Below are positions 17,773 to 25,587 of a DNA stretch of 64,000 nucleotides, piece by piece. How positions within the stretch are numbered: position 1 is the stretch's first letter; each line of letters opens with the position of its first letter. Source of the DNA: JAAYFJ01 sp964344295 (GTDB lineage Bacteria; Bacillota; Clostridia; Tissierellales; Peptoniphilaceae); NCBI GenBank assembly GCA_964344295.1, contig CAYFMR010000005.1, positions 19,797 through 83,796 of the forward strand, in the 5' to 3' direction. The notes under the pieces are model-generated. The model saw only the letters and a list, made by a program, of their open reading frames with translations. It was not told where the DNA came from and searched no databases. The translations under genes and the position numbers were made by a program.

Positions 17773-18318
17773 GTGAAAGTAGGTTTAATCGTAGGATCAT
17801 TGAGAAAAAAATCTTGGAACAGGAAGGTGGCCGAAGTGGCCCAAACCATGTTCCCGGCTGATTTTGAGGTAGAGTTTATCGACATTTCCCAACTGCCTTT
17901 CTACAATGAGGACTTGGATGGAGAGGACGGCCTGCCAATCTATCAGGAGATGCGAGCAGAAATCAGAAAGTATGATGCCTACCTCTTCTTCACTCCTGAA
18001 TACAACCGTTCCTATGCACCGGCAGCTAAGAATTTGCTGGACGTGGGATCTAAAGACCCGAACGGGAACCCCTGGTCCGGCAAACCAGTGGCGGTGTTCA
18101 GTGCTTCTCCCGGAGCATACGGCGGCATGGGAGCCAACTTTGCACTTCGTCAGGTGCTCGTCAACTTAAACCTCATCCCCCTGCAACGACCGGAGGTCTA
18201 CCTGTCCAAGGTGCACACCCTCTTTGATGAAAACGGGGAGATGGTGGAAGATACGAAGAAATTCTTACAAAAAGCGGTTGACGCCTTTGTCGAACACGCC
18301 AAACGATTTGCCAATTAA
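17773..18318 (+). CDS. NADPH-dependent FMN reductase family protein
   Basis: Flavodoxin-like quinone/FMN reductase of 181 aa. The FMN phosphate loop is GSLRKKSWNRKVAE near residues 8-21, and the second signature is TPEYNRSYAPAAKN. The GTG start follows AAGGAGGATAAC at good spacing. It is followed directly by a strong terminator. It is probably its own transcription unit. The physiological electron acceptor is unknown. Confidence 0.92.
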   Translation: MKVGLIVGSLRKKSWNRKVAEVAQTMFPADFEVEFIDISQLPFYNEDLDGEDGLPIYQEMRAEIRKYDAYLFFTPEYNRSYAPAAKNLLDVGSKDPNGNPWSGKPVAVFSASPGAYGGMGANFALRQVLVNLNLIPLQRPEVYLSKVHTLFDENGEMVEDTKKFLQKAVDAFVEHAKRFAN

Positions 18319-18337
18319 AAATAGCAACGATCAACAG

Positions 18338-18376
18338 ACCCTCTTTACCGAATAAAACGGCAAAGAGGGTATTTTA
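18338..18376 (+). terminator. Intrinsic terminator after the FMN reductase
   Basis: ACCCTCTTT and AAAGAGGGT pair around a ~15-base loop, followed by ATTTTATG. Confidence 0.8.
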
Positions 18377-18410
18377 TGTGGTGAGAGGTGTGGATAGGGG
18401 TCGTCGGGTG

Positions 18411-18464
18411 GATGACCTCCTTCTGACCAAAGCCCTTGATGATGTCAATGAGTTGAATGTCCAT
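18411..18464 (-). pseudogene. 5' fragment of an ABC-transporter ATPase gene
   Basis: On the minus strand, ATG 18464 follows AAAGGGGAT at normal spacing and reads MDIQLIDIIKGFGQKEVI, a typical beginning of an ABC ATPase. It then turns into unrelated sequence and reaches the opposite gene's terminator, with no Walker A. Only ~18 codons survive. This is the only content I see in 18377-18568. Confidence 0.45.
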
Positions 18465-18568
18465 ACCGATCCCCTTTTCACAGGCTAACTCCGTTTACAG
18501 GTGTCATGTAACATGCACCGAAAGGACAGTGTAAGCATCCGGCAAGCCGTCGAAGGGTGGCCGTGAAA

Positions 18569-18612
18569 ACAGTCAAGCCGCTCCCGGTCGGGAACGGCTT
18601 GACTGCTGTTTG
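18569..18612. terminator. Hairpin terminator between converging units (serves thpR)
   Basis: CAGTCAAGCCG and CGGCTTGACTG pair around a GC-rich loop. T-rich tails are present in both directions, more clearly TTTT on the minus strand. Confidence 0.7.
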
Positions 18613-18643
18613 ATACGTGATAGGGCATTTGGTGTTTGGTCGG

Positions 18644-19159
18644 CTAAGGTTTTAGAGGAAAACGGGTTCGTGTGCGGTAGACCAGTTGGGATCCCGCGCG
18701 TTCGGAGCTCATCAGCGAGAAGGCGGATACGGGCATGGCCAGTGGGGGAGGTGCAGGCAAGGTGTCCACGCTTAGGTCTTTGCCATTGGTGCGTCGGGCC
18801 AGGGTGATGTGTGGGTGGAAGGCCTTGCGGTCAAAGGGGATGCCGGCGGCTTCCAAGCATTGGCGGACGGCAACGGCCAGCCCGGTGGAGCCGGTGCCAT
18901 CTGCCAACCCCAGCCAGAGCAGGTTGCCGAAATGCCCCAGGTCTCCGGTTTCCAGGGTAAAGGCCGGGCTCTCCACCTGCTCCAAGGCACGGATCACACC
19001 GGGCACGTCTCCGTATTCCCCGATAAAGGCCAGGGTCAGGTGTAGGTTTTCGGTGCGGGAGAAGTGGCCCTGCAGCCCCTGTCGACGCAGGTGCTGCATC
19101 CATTGATACAGCGCTTTTTGCATAGGGGCATCCAAGGGAATGGCGACAAAGAGACGCAT
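18644..19159 (-). CDS. thpR: RNA 2',3'-cyclic phosphodiesterase (2H family)
   Basis: Hydrolyses terminal 2',3'-cyclic phosphates on RNA; formerly called LigT. The 171 aa show both catalytic HxTx motifs: HLTL at residues 40-43 and HITL at 117-120. The length is typical. The ATG follows AAGGAGGT. It is a single gene on the minus strand, ended by the hairpin at 18569-18612. Confidence 0.9.
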   Translation of the reverse strand: MRLFVAIPLDAPMQKALYQWMQHLRRQGLQGHFSRTENLHLTLAFIGEYGDVPGVIRALEQVESPAFTLETGDLGHFGNLLWLGLADGTGSTGLAVAVRQCLEAAGIPFDRKAFHPHITLARRTNGKDLSVDTLPAPPPLAMPVSAFSLMSSERAGSQLVYRTRTRFPLKP

Positions 19160-19420
19160 GGGTGTACCTCCTTATGGTGAGGGAAGGCCGGTTCCGCTTT
19201 CCAACCGTCTTCCGGTTAGCAGCTTCATTTTGAAACGGGAATCCATTCGGGCATGTCGATGCGATCTCAGCACGCGAGGCGAACCTGCTGTTTGAGCTGT
19301 GGTGGTCGATATCAGGCGAGGTGGGTCATCGACTTCAGTATGCTGATTTTATCAAAGAAATTCAAGGGACACAACGGGATGAAACGGGGTCGGCATGGCA
19401 CTTACGGGTGGGGGAACGTC

Positions 19421-19500
19421 TTGGATTTTTGCCGAAAAGTGATAGAATGATGTCTTGAGTGAGCAATATGCCGTCGAGAGGATTCACCTTCGACGGAGAC
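19421..19500 (+). promoter_or_regulatory. Promoter and leader hairpin of the MATE exporter gene
   Basis: TTGGAT (19421-19426), 16 bases, TAGAAT (19443-19448). Downstream, CCGTCGA and TCGACGG (about 19470-19496) form a 7-bp hairpin in the leader. The rest of 19160-19420 shows no gene or clear signal. Confidence 0.45.
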
Positions 19501-19533
19501 AATGGATGATTTGGTAAGAATGGGGGAGCGTAC

Positions 19534-20895
19534 GTGAATCACACGGAAGCACTGGGAACGAAAAAGGTTTCAAAACTTTTTTGGAGTATGACGTTACCGG
19601 CGGTTTTGGCGCAGCTGGTGATGCTTTTATATAATATTGTGGATCGCATCTATATCGGGCATATGGAAGGGGTGGGAGCTGCGGCGCTCACCGGTGCGGG
19701 GCTCTTTGTCCCCATCCTCATGCTGATTAACGCCGGGACCATGCTCATCGCGTCCGGCGGTTCGCCTCTGGCGTCGATGGCCTTGGGAAAGGGCGACAGA
19801 GAAGAGGCGGAAAAGATTATGGGCACCTGCGCTACGGCGATCTTTAGCCTCGCCGTGTTGTTGACGGTGATCCTCTATGTCGCGGCTCCGGGTTTGCTGC
19901 GCTTTTTCGGGGCTTCGGAGATCTCCTATCCCTATGCCATATCCTATGGGCGCCTTTACATCCTCGGCTCGGTCTTTGTCATGCTCACGTTGGGGATGAA
20001 CTTGTTTATCAGCGGTCAGGGCTTTGCGAAGGTCTCCATGTTCACCACCGTCATCGGGGCGGTGATTAACATTATCCTGGACCCGATTCTCATCTTTGGA
20101 TTGAAGATGGGCGTAGCCGGTGCGGCGACGGCGACGGTCATCTCCCAGGCGATCAGCATGATCTTCGTCTTGCACTTCCTCTTCGGCAGGAAGACCAACC
20201 TGCGCCTGCAAAGAGAAAACCTGAAAATCCATTGGGGCGTTTTAATCTCTTGTATGAGCCTGGGCGTGTCCACTTTCTTTATGATCTTTACCGAGGGGAT
20301 CCTCTCCATAGCCTTTACCCGATCGCTGTCGATGTTTGGCGGGGACATGGCCGTGGCGTCGATGACAATTATCAACTCCGTCGTCACCATTCTCGTCTTT
20401 CCCCTGGCTGGTTTTACGCAGGGCGCTTCTCCCATCCTCAGCTACAATTACGGCGCCCGCCAAGGGGATCGGGTCAAAGAGGCGTTTCGCATTATGTTGA
20501 GGACCTGTGTGATCTATGCCGGTGTGATCTGGATGATCCTGCTCTTGTTCCCCGAAACCGTGGCGTGCATCTTTTCCAAGGATCAGGCGCTCATCGCCTA
20601 CGCCTCCTGGGCCATGCGCATTTACTTTGCCGTGGCCATCACCCATGCCTTTCAACACGGCTGTCAACAGGGATTCGTCGCACTGGGGCAGGCCAGGACT
20701 GCGCTGTTTATGGCCGTATTGCGAAAAATCATCCTCCTGATACCGTTGATCCTCATCCTGCCGCGGATCTTCCCGGCCAACCCCGTATTGATGATCTTCT
20801 TGGCGGAACCGATCAGCGACTTGATCGCCGCCAGCACCACCGCCGGCACCTTCTTCTATCGATTCGACAGGATTTTGGAAGAAGCGGGAGCTTAG
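19534..20895 (+). CDS. MATE-family multidrug/Na+ exporter
   Basis: Twelve-helix cation-coupled exporter of 453 aa, normal for NorM/DinF-type MATE proteins. It begins with the characteristic KLFWSMTLPAVLAQLVMLLY first helix and has two six-helix halves. Motifs include PLAGFTQGASPILSYNYGA in the second half. GTG 19534 follows GGGGGAG by 5 bases. The stop is followed by an imperfect inverted repeat (20896-20960) without a T tail. The substrate cannot be predicted. Confidence 0.92.
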   Translation: MNHTEALGTKKVSKLFWSMTLPAVLAQLVMLLYNIVDRIYIGHMEGVGAAALTGAGLFVPILMLINAGTMLIASGGSPLASMALGKGDREEAEKIMGTCATAIFSLAVLLTVILYVAAPGLLRFFGASEISYPYAISYGRLYILGSVFVMLTLGMNLFISGQGFAKVSMFTTVIGAVINIILDPILIFGLKMGVAGAATATVISQAISMIFVLHFLFGRKTNLRLQRENLKIHWGVLISCMSLGVSTFFMIFTEGILSIAFTRSLSMFGGDMAVASMTIINSVVTILVFPLAGFTQGASPILSYNYGARQGDRVKEAFRIMLRTCVIYAGVIWMILLLFPETVACIFSKDQALIAYASWAMRIYFAVAITHAFQHGCQQGFVALGQARTALFMAVLRKIILLIPLILILPRIFPANPVLMIFLAEPISDLIAASTTAGTFFYRFDRILEEAGA

Positions 20896-20960
20896 TCGTT
20901 TGCTAGACCAATCAAATAACTCTGCCTCAGTGACAGCGTGATTGGCACATAGACAAACGA
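20896..20960 (+). other. Imperfect inverted repeat after the MATE gene
   Basis: TCGTTTG..CTA..GACCAATCA at 20896-20914 is nearly complementary to 20939-20960, with a ~24-base loop. It has no T run, so it may be an mRNA 3' stem rather than an intrinsic terminator. The following ~120 bases up to the N gap hold nothing I recognise. Confidence 0.4.
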
Positions 20961-21083
20961 AAGAGAGCGAAAATAATTCATATGAAAACTAGCGTCTAAA
21001 AATAGCTGCGGCTAAGCATCGCACTCGACGGCAGAAGAATGCGGATCACCACCGTCACGTTTGTGTTTTCATATCTCTCTTAG

Positions 21084-21183
21084 NNNNNNNNNNNNNNNNN
21101 NNNNNNNNNNNNNNNNNNNNNNNNNNNNNNNNNNNNNNNNNNNNNNNNNNNNNNNNNNNNNNNNNNNNNNNNNNNNNNNNNNN
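21084..21183. other. Scaffold gap (100 N)
   Basis: Exactly 100 N. It interrupts a HepT-like reading frame on the minus strand. Confidence 0.98.
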
Positions 21184-21288
21184 TTTTTCAAACGGCTTTC
21201 TGGAAATAGCTTGGGTGTGCTGGATCATAAAATCGACATCCTCTAAGCGTTTGGTGGCGTAATATAGGTCGTCTTTCAGGTTATCCAT
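21184..21288 (-). pseudogene. HepT-like toxin gene, N-terminal part (rest in gap)
   Basis: From ATG 21288 (minus strand) 35 residues read DDLYYATKRLEDVDF then IQHTQAISRKPFEK. This resembles the start of HepT/DUF86 HEPN-type ribonuclease toxins. The catalytic Rx4-6H motif would lie in or beyond the gap. Its ATG overlaps the stop of the upstream MNT-like frame (TATGGATAA), as in known MNT-HepT pairs. The gap means it could be intact, but its partner is truncated. Confidence 0.5.
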
Positions 21289-21459
21289 ACATGTTGATAC
21301 CATCCTGCAGAATTTTGCTGAGAAGGTTCTTATTGCCTTCCAGTTGATCCAAGCTGAGCACGTCAACTTTTTTCGTCTTGCCAACCCTCTTTTAGCTTGT
21401 CCAGCATAAACTGATACTTCATGGAGTGCTCATGGCCAGAGTGATTTGCGCATTATGCA
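21281..21459 (-). pseudogene. MNT-like nucleotidyltransferase antitoxin, truncated and frameshifted
   Basis: The minus-strand frame ending at TAA 21283-21281 reads KVDVLSLDQLEGNK then LLSKILQDGINMYG, the typical C-terminus of a minimal nucleotidyltransferase of the MNT/HepT pair. Upstream coding sequence (MLDKLKEGWQDEK) continues in another frame. The switch occurs at a six-A run (21368-21373 on the plus strand); one A fewer restores the frame. The N-terminal GSxARG...D half is absent, and the sequence runs into the dispersed repeat at 21480. It is probably dead. Confidence 0.5.
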
Positions 21460-21479
21460 ATGGTGGATGCGCAAACTTT

Positions 21480-21604
21480 GCGCAGGGACGCCCTTTTGGA
21501 CAAACAGTAAGCCGCTCTTGAACTTCGCTCGTGCTCAGGTGCATGAACACAGATTATGGCATGTAAACAGGTGCTGCAATATGCGCAGCACCTGTTTTGG
21601 TCTG
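21480..21604 (+). repeat. Dispersed repeat, copy B (orphan regulator 3' end plus terminator)
   Basis: Diverged copy of 8914-9043. It keeps the final codons of the Xre-type gene (reading AGDALLDKQ and a stop), the spacer and the terminator, but no upstream regulator gene is present. Confidence 0.75.
21567..21599 (+). terminator. Terminator within repeat copy B
   Basis: ACAGGTGCTGC / GCAGCACCTGT, an 11-bp perfect stem followed by TTTTGG. It lies just downstream of the minus-strand lipoprotein gene and could act in both directions, though the T tract favours plus. Confidence 0.7.
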
Positions 21605-21622
21605 TGTGGTTTAGAGTAAGTT

Positions 21623-22096
21623 TTAGTTGGATGGTTCCAGTCCGTTAAAGACGCACATATAAGCCGTCATATTCGCCATGTCGGCAGAATCTTCAGGCGT
21701 GTAAAAGATGATGGAAACGCTCTTGACTGCATCATCTTCCATGGCAAACCAGGTGATGTTCTTGGCGAGCTGCGGTCCTTCGCCCGTCTCAGCGTCCAGG
21801 TCCTTAAAGTAGACGCCGTCTTTGCCACCAAAAAGTTTTTTGATTTCGCCATAGCTTTGACCACCGGAAGAATTCATAAAGTCATCCAGCCCTTGTTGCA
21901 ACTCGTCAACGGTTAGCACCTCATAGCCCTCCGGTAGCTCCGAGACAGTAGCTTCGGTTCCGGTGACTTCCATCCAGCTCTGTTCATCGGCTACATCAGC
22001 ATCTTCGCCACCACCGCCGCCACCGCAAGCAGTTAGCGTCAGCACCATGGCCACGACCAGCAGGGTCACAAGACCACATTTTTTTACGTTTTTCAT
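21623..22096 (-). CDS. Lipoprotein of unknown function
   Basis: 157 aa from ATG 22096, preceded on the minus strand by TAGGAGGTGCAACA. A basic N-terminus, a hydrophobic core (LVTLLVVAMVLTLTA) and the lipobox LTAC followed by a Gly-rich linker indicate a lipid-anchored extracellular protein. A longer reading to 22171 adds residues before the signal peptide and is rejected. The mature part is acidic and not recognised. Its signal and Gly linker resemble those of the lipoprotein at 60731. Confidence 0.8.
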   Translation of the reverse strand: MKNVKKCGLVTLLVVAMVLTLTACGGGGGGEDADVADEQSWMEVTGTEATVSELPEGYEVLTVDELQQGLDDFMNSSGGQSYGEIKKLFGGKDGVYFKDLDAETGEGPQLAKNITWFAMEDDAVKSVSIIFYTPEDSADMANMTAYMCVFNGLEPSN

Positions 22097-22217
22097 TGTT
22101 GCACCTCCTATATGCTTGTTAGTCCATTTTATCATATACTTTGTGGATGGGTACATACTTTTACCTCGCACACCCTAGTTTTGGATAAAATGGGAAGGGT
22201 GGATGGAGCCCCGTCAA

Positions 22218-22436
22218 GGTGATCCGGGCACGGTCATCCCCTACAACGTCTACACAGGAGAAGGTACAGGCTTTCGCTTTCAAACAGCAATGCCCGCAAG
22301 CTGTGCTTCGCCGTCAAGAAAGTCCTAGATGTGAAACGACAATAGGAAACCAAAAAGGACTCATTCCTCAAGGGATGGCGGTGGATTATGGATGGGATCA
22401 AGGTGCCACGCTTATCCAGGCCTTTACCACAGCCTG
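22218..22436 (+). pseudogene. Decayed 3' fragment of glgA
   Basis: The sequence parallels the C-terminal coding part of glgA (about 7045-7260) over ~220 bases. Shared blocks include GGTCATCCCCTA/GTGATCCCCTA, GAAGGTACAGGCTTT, AAAGTCCTAGATGTG, CTCATTC.TCAAG and GATGGCGGTGGA. A frameshift occurs within the SFANVNAHE region. The codon for Pro in the intact RQPE becomes TAG in the copy. No start or upstream glgA sequence exists here. It is a non-functional remnant 15 kb from the parent gene. Confidence 0.8.
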
Positions 22437-22472
22437 CAAAAGAACCGATCACCGGCTACTAAACGGCGTATG

Positions 22473-22507
22473 AAAAAACCTGCTCTCCCATCGGAAAGCA
22501 GGTTTTT
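22473..22507 (+). terminator. Terminator after the glgA remnant
   Basis: AAAACCTGCT and AGCAGGTTTTT form a stem followed by TTTAT. It may be the terminator that once followed the copied glgA, since no equivalent is obvious behind the intact gene. Confidence 0.7.
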
Positions 22508-22664
22508 ATGATGTTCATCCATCGCATGCTTTTATTGGCAAAAGGCTCACAGTGCATCCTCACTGATCCTCCTTTTGCCGGTAGCGATGAGGCACCTATT
22601 TGGATGATCGTGTGGCTGCCAGGTCAAACAACAGTACAGAAAGGGTTGGGAGCCGTTTGTAGCA

Positions 22665-22704
22665 TCACCAAGCCCCTCTTTCATGGAGCATAGAGGGGCT
22701 TGGT
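22665..22704. terminator. Hairpin terminator of the amino acid ABC operon
   Basis: ACCAAGCCCCTCT and AGAGGGGCTTGGT pair perfectly. On the minus strand it directly follows the ATPase stop. Bases 22508-22664 hold nothing recognisable. Confidence 0.8.
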
Positions 22705-23445
22705 TTAATCGGGGTCGAAGAAGTTTTGGAGGAAGGCTTGGGTTCGGGGTTCTTTCGGATGGTGAAAGATATCTTCCGGTGCGCCTTCTTCTAAGATGAT
22801 ACCGTCATCCATAAAGACGATGCGGTCTGCCACGTCTCGGGCAAAGTTCATTTCGTGGGTGACGATGAGCATGGTCATGCCCATGCCGGCTAAGGTCTTC
22901 ATGGTCTTTAAGACTTCACCGACCATTTCCGGGTCTAAGGCGGAGGTGGGTTCGTCAAAGAGGATGACTTCCGGATCCATAGCCAAGGTACGGGCGATGG
23001 CCACCCGTTGTTTTTGGCCGCCAGAGAGTTGTTTGGGTTTGGCGTTGACGTAGTCTTTCATGCCCACCATGTCCAAGTATTTCAAAGCGGTGGCTTCCGC
23101 TTCGGAGCGCGTGCGCTTGAGGACGTCTCGCTGGCCTAGAGTCACGTTGTCCAGGACGTTTAGGTTGTCAAACAGATTGAATTGTTGAAATACCATCCCC
23201 ACTTTCGCATGGTAGCTGCGGGGAATCTTTGGCAGGGCCATGAGATCTTGACCGCGGTATACAATGGAGCCGCCAGAAGGCTCTTCCAGGAAGTTAATGC
23301 AGCGCAACAAGGTAGATTTACCCGAGCCGGAGGAGCCGATGATGCAAATCACTTCTCCTTCGTTGACGTCAAAGTCAATGTCTTTGAGGACTTGGTGGTC
23401 ACCAAAAGATTTTTGCAGGTGACGAATGTCGATGATTTTTTCCAT
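22705..23445 (-). CDS. Polar amino acid ABC transporter ATP-binding protein (GlnQ-like)
   Basis: Cytoplasmic ATPase of an amino acid importer, 246 aa. Walker A is GSSGSGKST at 37-45, the signature is LSGGQKQRVAIAR, and Walker B is VILFDEPTSALDPE, followed by the H-loop VTHEM. The ATG follows TTAGGAGGTCACC. It is the last gene of a three-gene minus-strand operon, 9 bases after the permease gene. The whole unit sits behind a T-box. Confidence 0.95.
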   Translation of the reverse strand: MEKIIDIRHLQKSFGDHQVLKDIDFDVNEGEVICIIGSSGSGKSTLLRCINFLEEPSGGSIVYRGQDLMALPKIPRSYHAKVGMVFQQFNLFDNLNVLDNVTLGQRDVLKRTRSEAEATALKYLDMVGMKDYVNAKPKQLSGGQKQRVAIARTLAMDPEVILFDEPTSALDPEMVGEVLKTMKTLAGMGMTMLIVTHEMNFARDVADRIVFMDDGIILEEGAPEDIFHHPKEPRTQAFLQNFFDPD

Positions 23446-23454
23446 GGTGACCTC

Positions 23455-24171
23455 CTAAACTTGCATTTGGTTGGAGCCTGGCAGACTGTAGTGTTCCGGG
23501 CCGTCCATGAATTTTTCGATCTGGTGCAGGATGGCGGTGATGGCGATGGTCAAGAACAGATAGATGAGGCAGGTGATGAAAAACGTCTCGGTGTAGCGGA
23601 AGGTGGACCCGGCAATGGAACGGGTGGAAAAGTAAAGTTCCGTCACGGAAATGACGTTTAAGACCGAGGTGTCCTTGATGTTGATGACAAATTCGTTGCC
23701 GGTGGCAGGTAGGATGTTGCGCAAAGCCTGGGGTAGGATGATGCGGCGCATGGTTTGCAGGTGGGTCATGCCCATGGCTTTGGCCGCTTCAAACTGGCCT
23801 TTGTCAATGGAGAGGATTCCGCCGCGCACCACTTCTGACAGGTAGGCTCCGGTGTTGATGGAGACGATGAGAAAGGCGGCGGCCATGGGAACCATGTCCA
23901 GGTTGTATTTTTCTTTGAGACCGTAGACTAAGAGCATGGACTGGACCATCATGGGCGTGCCGCGAAAAAAGGTGATGTAGGCGATGAGGATGCCATCCAC
24001 GATTTTTTTACCCCAGCGGCCCGGTCCCTTTTTTGGCGTGGGCATGGTGCGCAGGACACCCACGCACAGCCCGATGACAAGCCCGATGAAGGTCCCCACC
24101 AAGGAGATTTCCAAGGTGGTTAAGGTGCCTCGTAAGAAGAGGTCTTTATAGTGCAGAAAAAATGACCACAT
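23455..24171 (-). CDS. Amino acid ABC transporter permease (HisM/GlnP family)
   Basis: 238 aa with about five hydrophobic segments and the EAA-loop-like stretch EAAKAMGMTHLQTMRRIILPQALRNILP that docks on the ATPase. It starts directly with a membrane helix (YKDLFLRGTLTTLEISLVGT), typical of the His/Glu/Gln/Arg permease family. It lies between the substrate-binding protein (9 bases upstream) and the ATPase. Confidence 0.93.
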   Translation of the reverse strand: MWSFFLHYKDLFLRGTLTTLEISLVGTFIGLVIGLCVGVLRTMPTPKKGPGRWGKKIVDGILIAYITFFRGTPMMVQSMLLVYGLKEKYNLDMVPMAAAFLIVSINTGAYLSEVVRGGILSIDKGQFEAAKAMGMTHLQTMRRIILPQALRNILPATGNEFVINIKDTSVLNVISVTELYFSTRSIAGSTFRYTETFFITCLIYLFLTIAITAILHQIEKFMDGPEHYSLPGSNQMQV

Positions 24172-24180
24172 GACAAACTC

Positions 24181-25105
24181 CTAGTCTTGATGAATGGGTT
24201 GATGGGCAATGGCTTCGTCCATGATGGCCGTACGCTCTTCAGAAGAAATGCCGGCTAAGATGTCGTTAATCGTCGAGCGCAGCTCGCTGCCTTTTTTCAG
24301 ACCCACAGCGATAGCGGTATCTTCGGGGCTGGTTTCAAAACCGTCGGTGAGTTCAATCATGTGAAGGCCTTCGATGGCATCCATGGCGGAGATGGCTTCC
24401 GGACGTTCGCTGATGTATCCGTCAATGGAGCCGGCGCTTAAGGCGACGCGCAAGGTGGAGAAGTCGTTTAGGGGGACTTCGTGCTTGACACCTTCGATTT
24501 GATCGATGACCACGTCGTGGAAGGTGTTCAGTTGTGCTGCCAGTTTGGCACCGGAGAAGTCTGCTAAGGTGTGAGCTTCAGCGTAGGGTCCGTCTGCCTT
24601 GACGACAATGACTAGGTCGCTGTTGTAGTAGGGCTCAGAGAAGTCGATGATTTCGGCACGTTGGGCAGTCGGGCTCATGCCTGCCATGATGGCGTCGATT
24701 TTGCCGGATTGCACAGCCGGGGGCAGGCCGTCCCAGTCGGTTTTCAGGATGACCAGTTCCCGTCCCAGGCCCGCGGCAATTTTTTTAGCCATTTCCACAT
24801 CGTAGCCGCCGGCAAATTCTTGGGTGCCTTGGATGGGTACGGCGCCGTTGGAGTCGTCTAGTTGTGTCCAATTAAAGGGAGGATAGGCACATTCCATGCC
24901 GACGACAAAGGTATTAGCATCCCCGGAAGAGGNNNNNNNNNNNNNNNNNNNNNNNNNNNNNNNNNNNNNNNNNNNNNNNNNNNNNNNNNNNNNNNNNNNN
25001 NNNNNNNNNNNNNNNNNNNNNNNNNNNNNNNNCGGAAGAGGAGCAGCCGGCAAGGAGGCCAAGGGCTACAACCAAGGTCAGTAATAGAGTCAGTGTTCTT
25101 TTCAT
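24181..25105 (-). CDS. Amino acid ABC transporter substrate-binding lipoprotein (internal N gap)
   Basis: Extracellular binding protein of the importer. The 5' part from ATG 25105 reads a signal peptide with lipobox LLAGC followed by Ser residues. After the 100-N gap the mature SBP_bac_3 domain begins with NTFVVGMECAYPPFNW and includes IDAIMAGMSPTAQRAEIIDFSEPYY, a family hallmark. The two parts are in different frames across the N run, which only reflects the arbitrary gap length. The ligand is not determined; a polar amino acid is likely from the permease type. Confidence 0.9.
24933..25032. other. Scaffold gap (100 N) inside the binding-protein gene
   Basis: Exactly 100 N. It covers the linker between the lipobox and the mature domain, where low-complexity Ser/Gly/Glu codons may have blocked assembly (inference). 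Confidence 0.98.
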
Positions 25106-25196
25106 GATAATCTCCTTTCAAAATGATTTCCCAAGGGAAACGAGTGACCCGCAAGAGGGAGAGGCAAAAAGGGCAGATGCCCAAGAGTGAAGGCAC

Positions 25197-25452
25197 AAAA
25201 AAGCCCCATGACGTCTAAACGTCATGGGGCGAAAGTTTTCGCGTTACCACCCAATGTTTATTCTTTAAGTTACCTTAAAAAACCTCTGCAGGTACCAACA
25301 TACCTCTTTGCTGTAACGTGCAAACCACGTTGCGCAACGCCAGTCACGCAAGGCTCCGAGTCTTTATTCAAGATCAGATGCAGATTTCCTTTCACCACAT
25401 GTGGAAACTCTCTGTGCTGCAGTGCTCATCTCTACTCGTCTCTTCATCGCTT
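25197..25452 (-). promoter_or_regulatory. T-box riboswitch controlling the amino acid ABC operon
   Basis: Minus-strand leader with T-box landmarks: GATGAAGAGACGAG near the 5' end, an AGAGAG bulge sequence followed by GGTGAAA in the Stem I apical region, and the T-box TGGGTGGTAACGCG (plus-strand 25240-25253). The terminator hairpin GCCCCATGACG/CGTCATGGGGC with a T run follows (25197-25230). Uncharged tRNA should stabilise the antiterminator and switch on the transporter genes. I could not assign the specifier codon with confidence, so the amino acid is open. Confidence 0.9.
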
Positions 25453-25458
25453 TTGAGT

Positions 25459-25487
25459 AGTATAAGACAAGAAGCTGGACATGTCAA
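25459..25487 (-). promoter_or_regulatory. Promoter of the T-box/ABC operon
   Basis: On the minus strand TTGACA (25487-25482), a 17-base spacer and TATACT (25464-25459). This is close to sigma-A consensus and just upstream of the T-box 5' end. Confidence 0.85.
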
Positions 25488-25539
25488 GAGGCAATGAGTA
25501 AAATTTTTTGCTCCTCCTAGGTCGACTGCTTCAACCAAA

Positions 25540-25568
25540 AAATAAAAACCGGCCCCAAGGGCCGGCTT
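25540..25568 (-). terminator. Terminator of the hypothetical gene at 25588
   Basis: On the minus strand AAGCCGGCCC-TT-GGGGCCGGTTTTT, a GC-rich stem with a T run. Confidence 0.85.
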
Positions 25569-25587
25569 GCTAGCTGAAATGACCTGA

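Noticed and set aside
8450..19490. Shared 14-mer GTCGAGAGGATTCA at ~8450 and ~19473
   Set aside because: Several chance 14-base matches are expected in 64 kb, and the flanks are unrelated.
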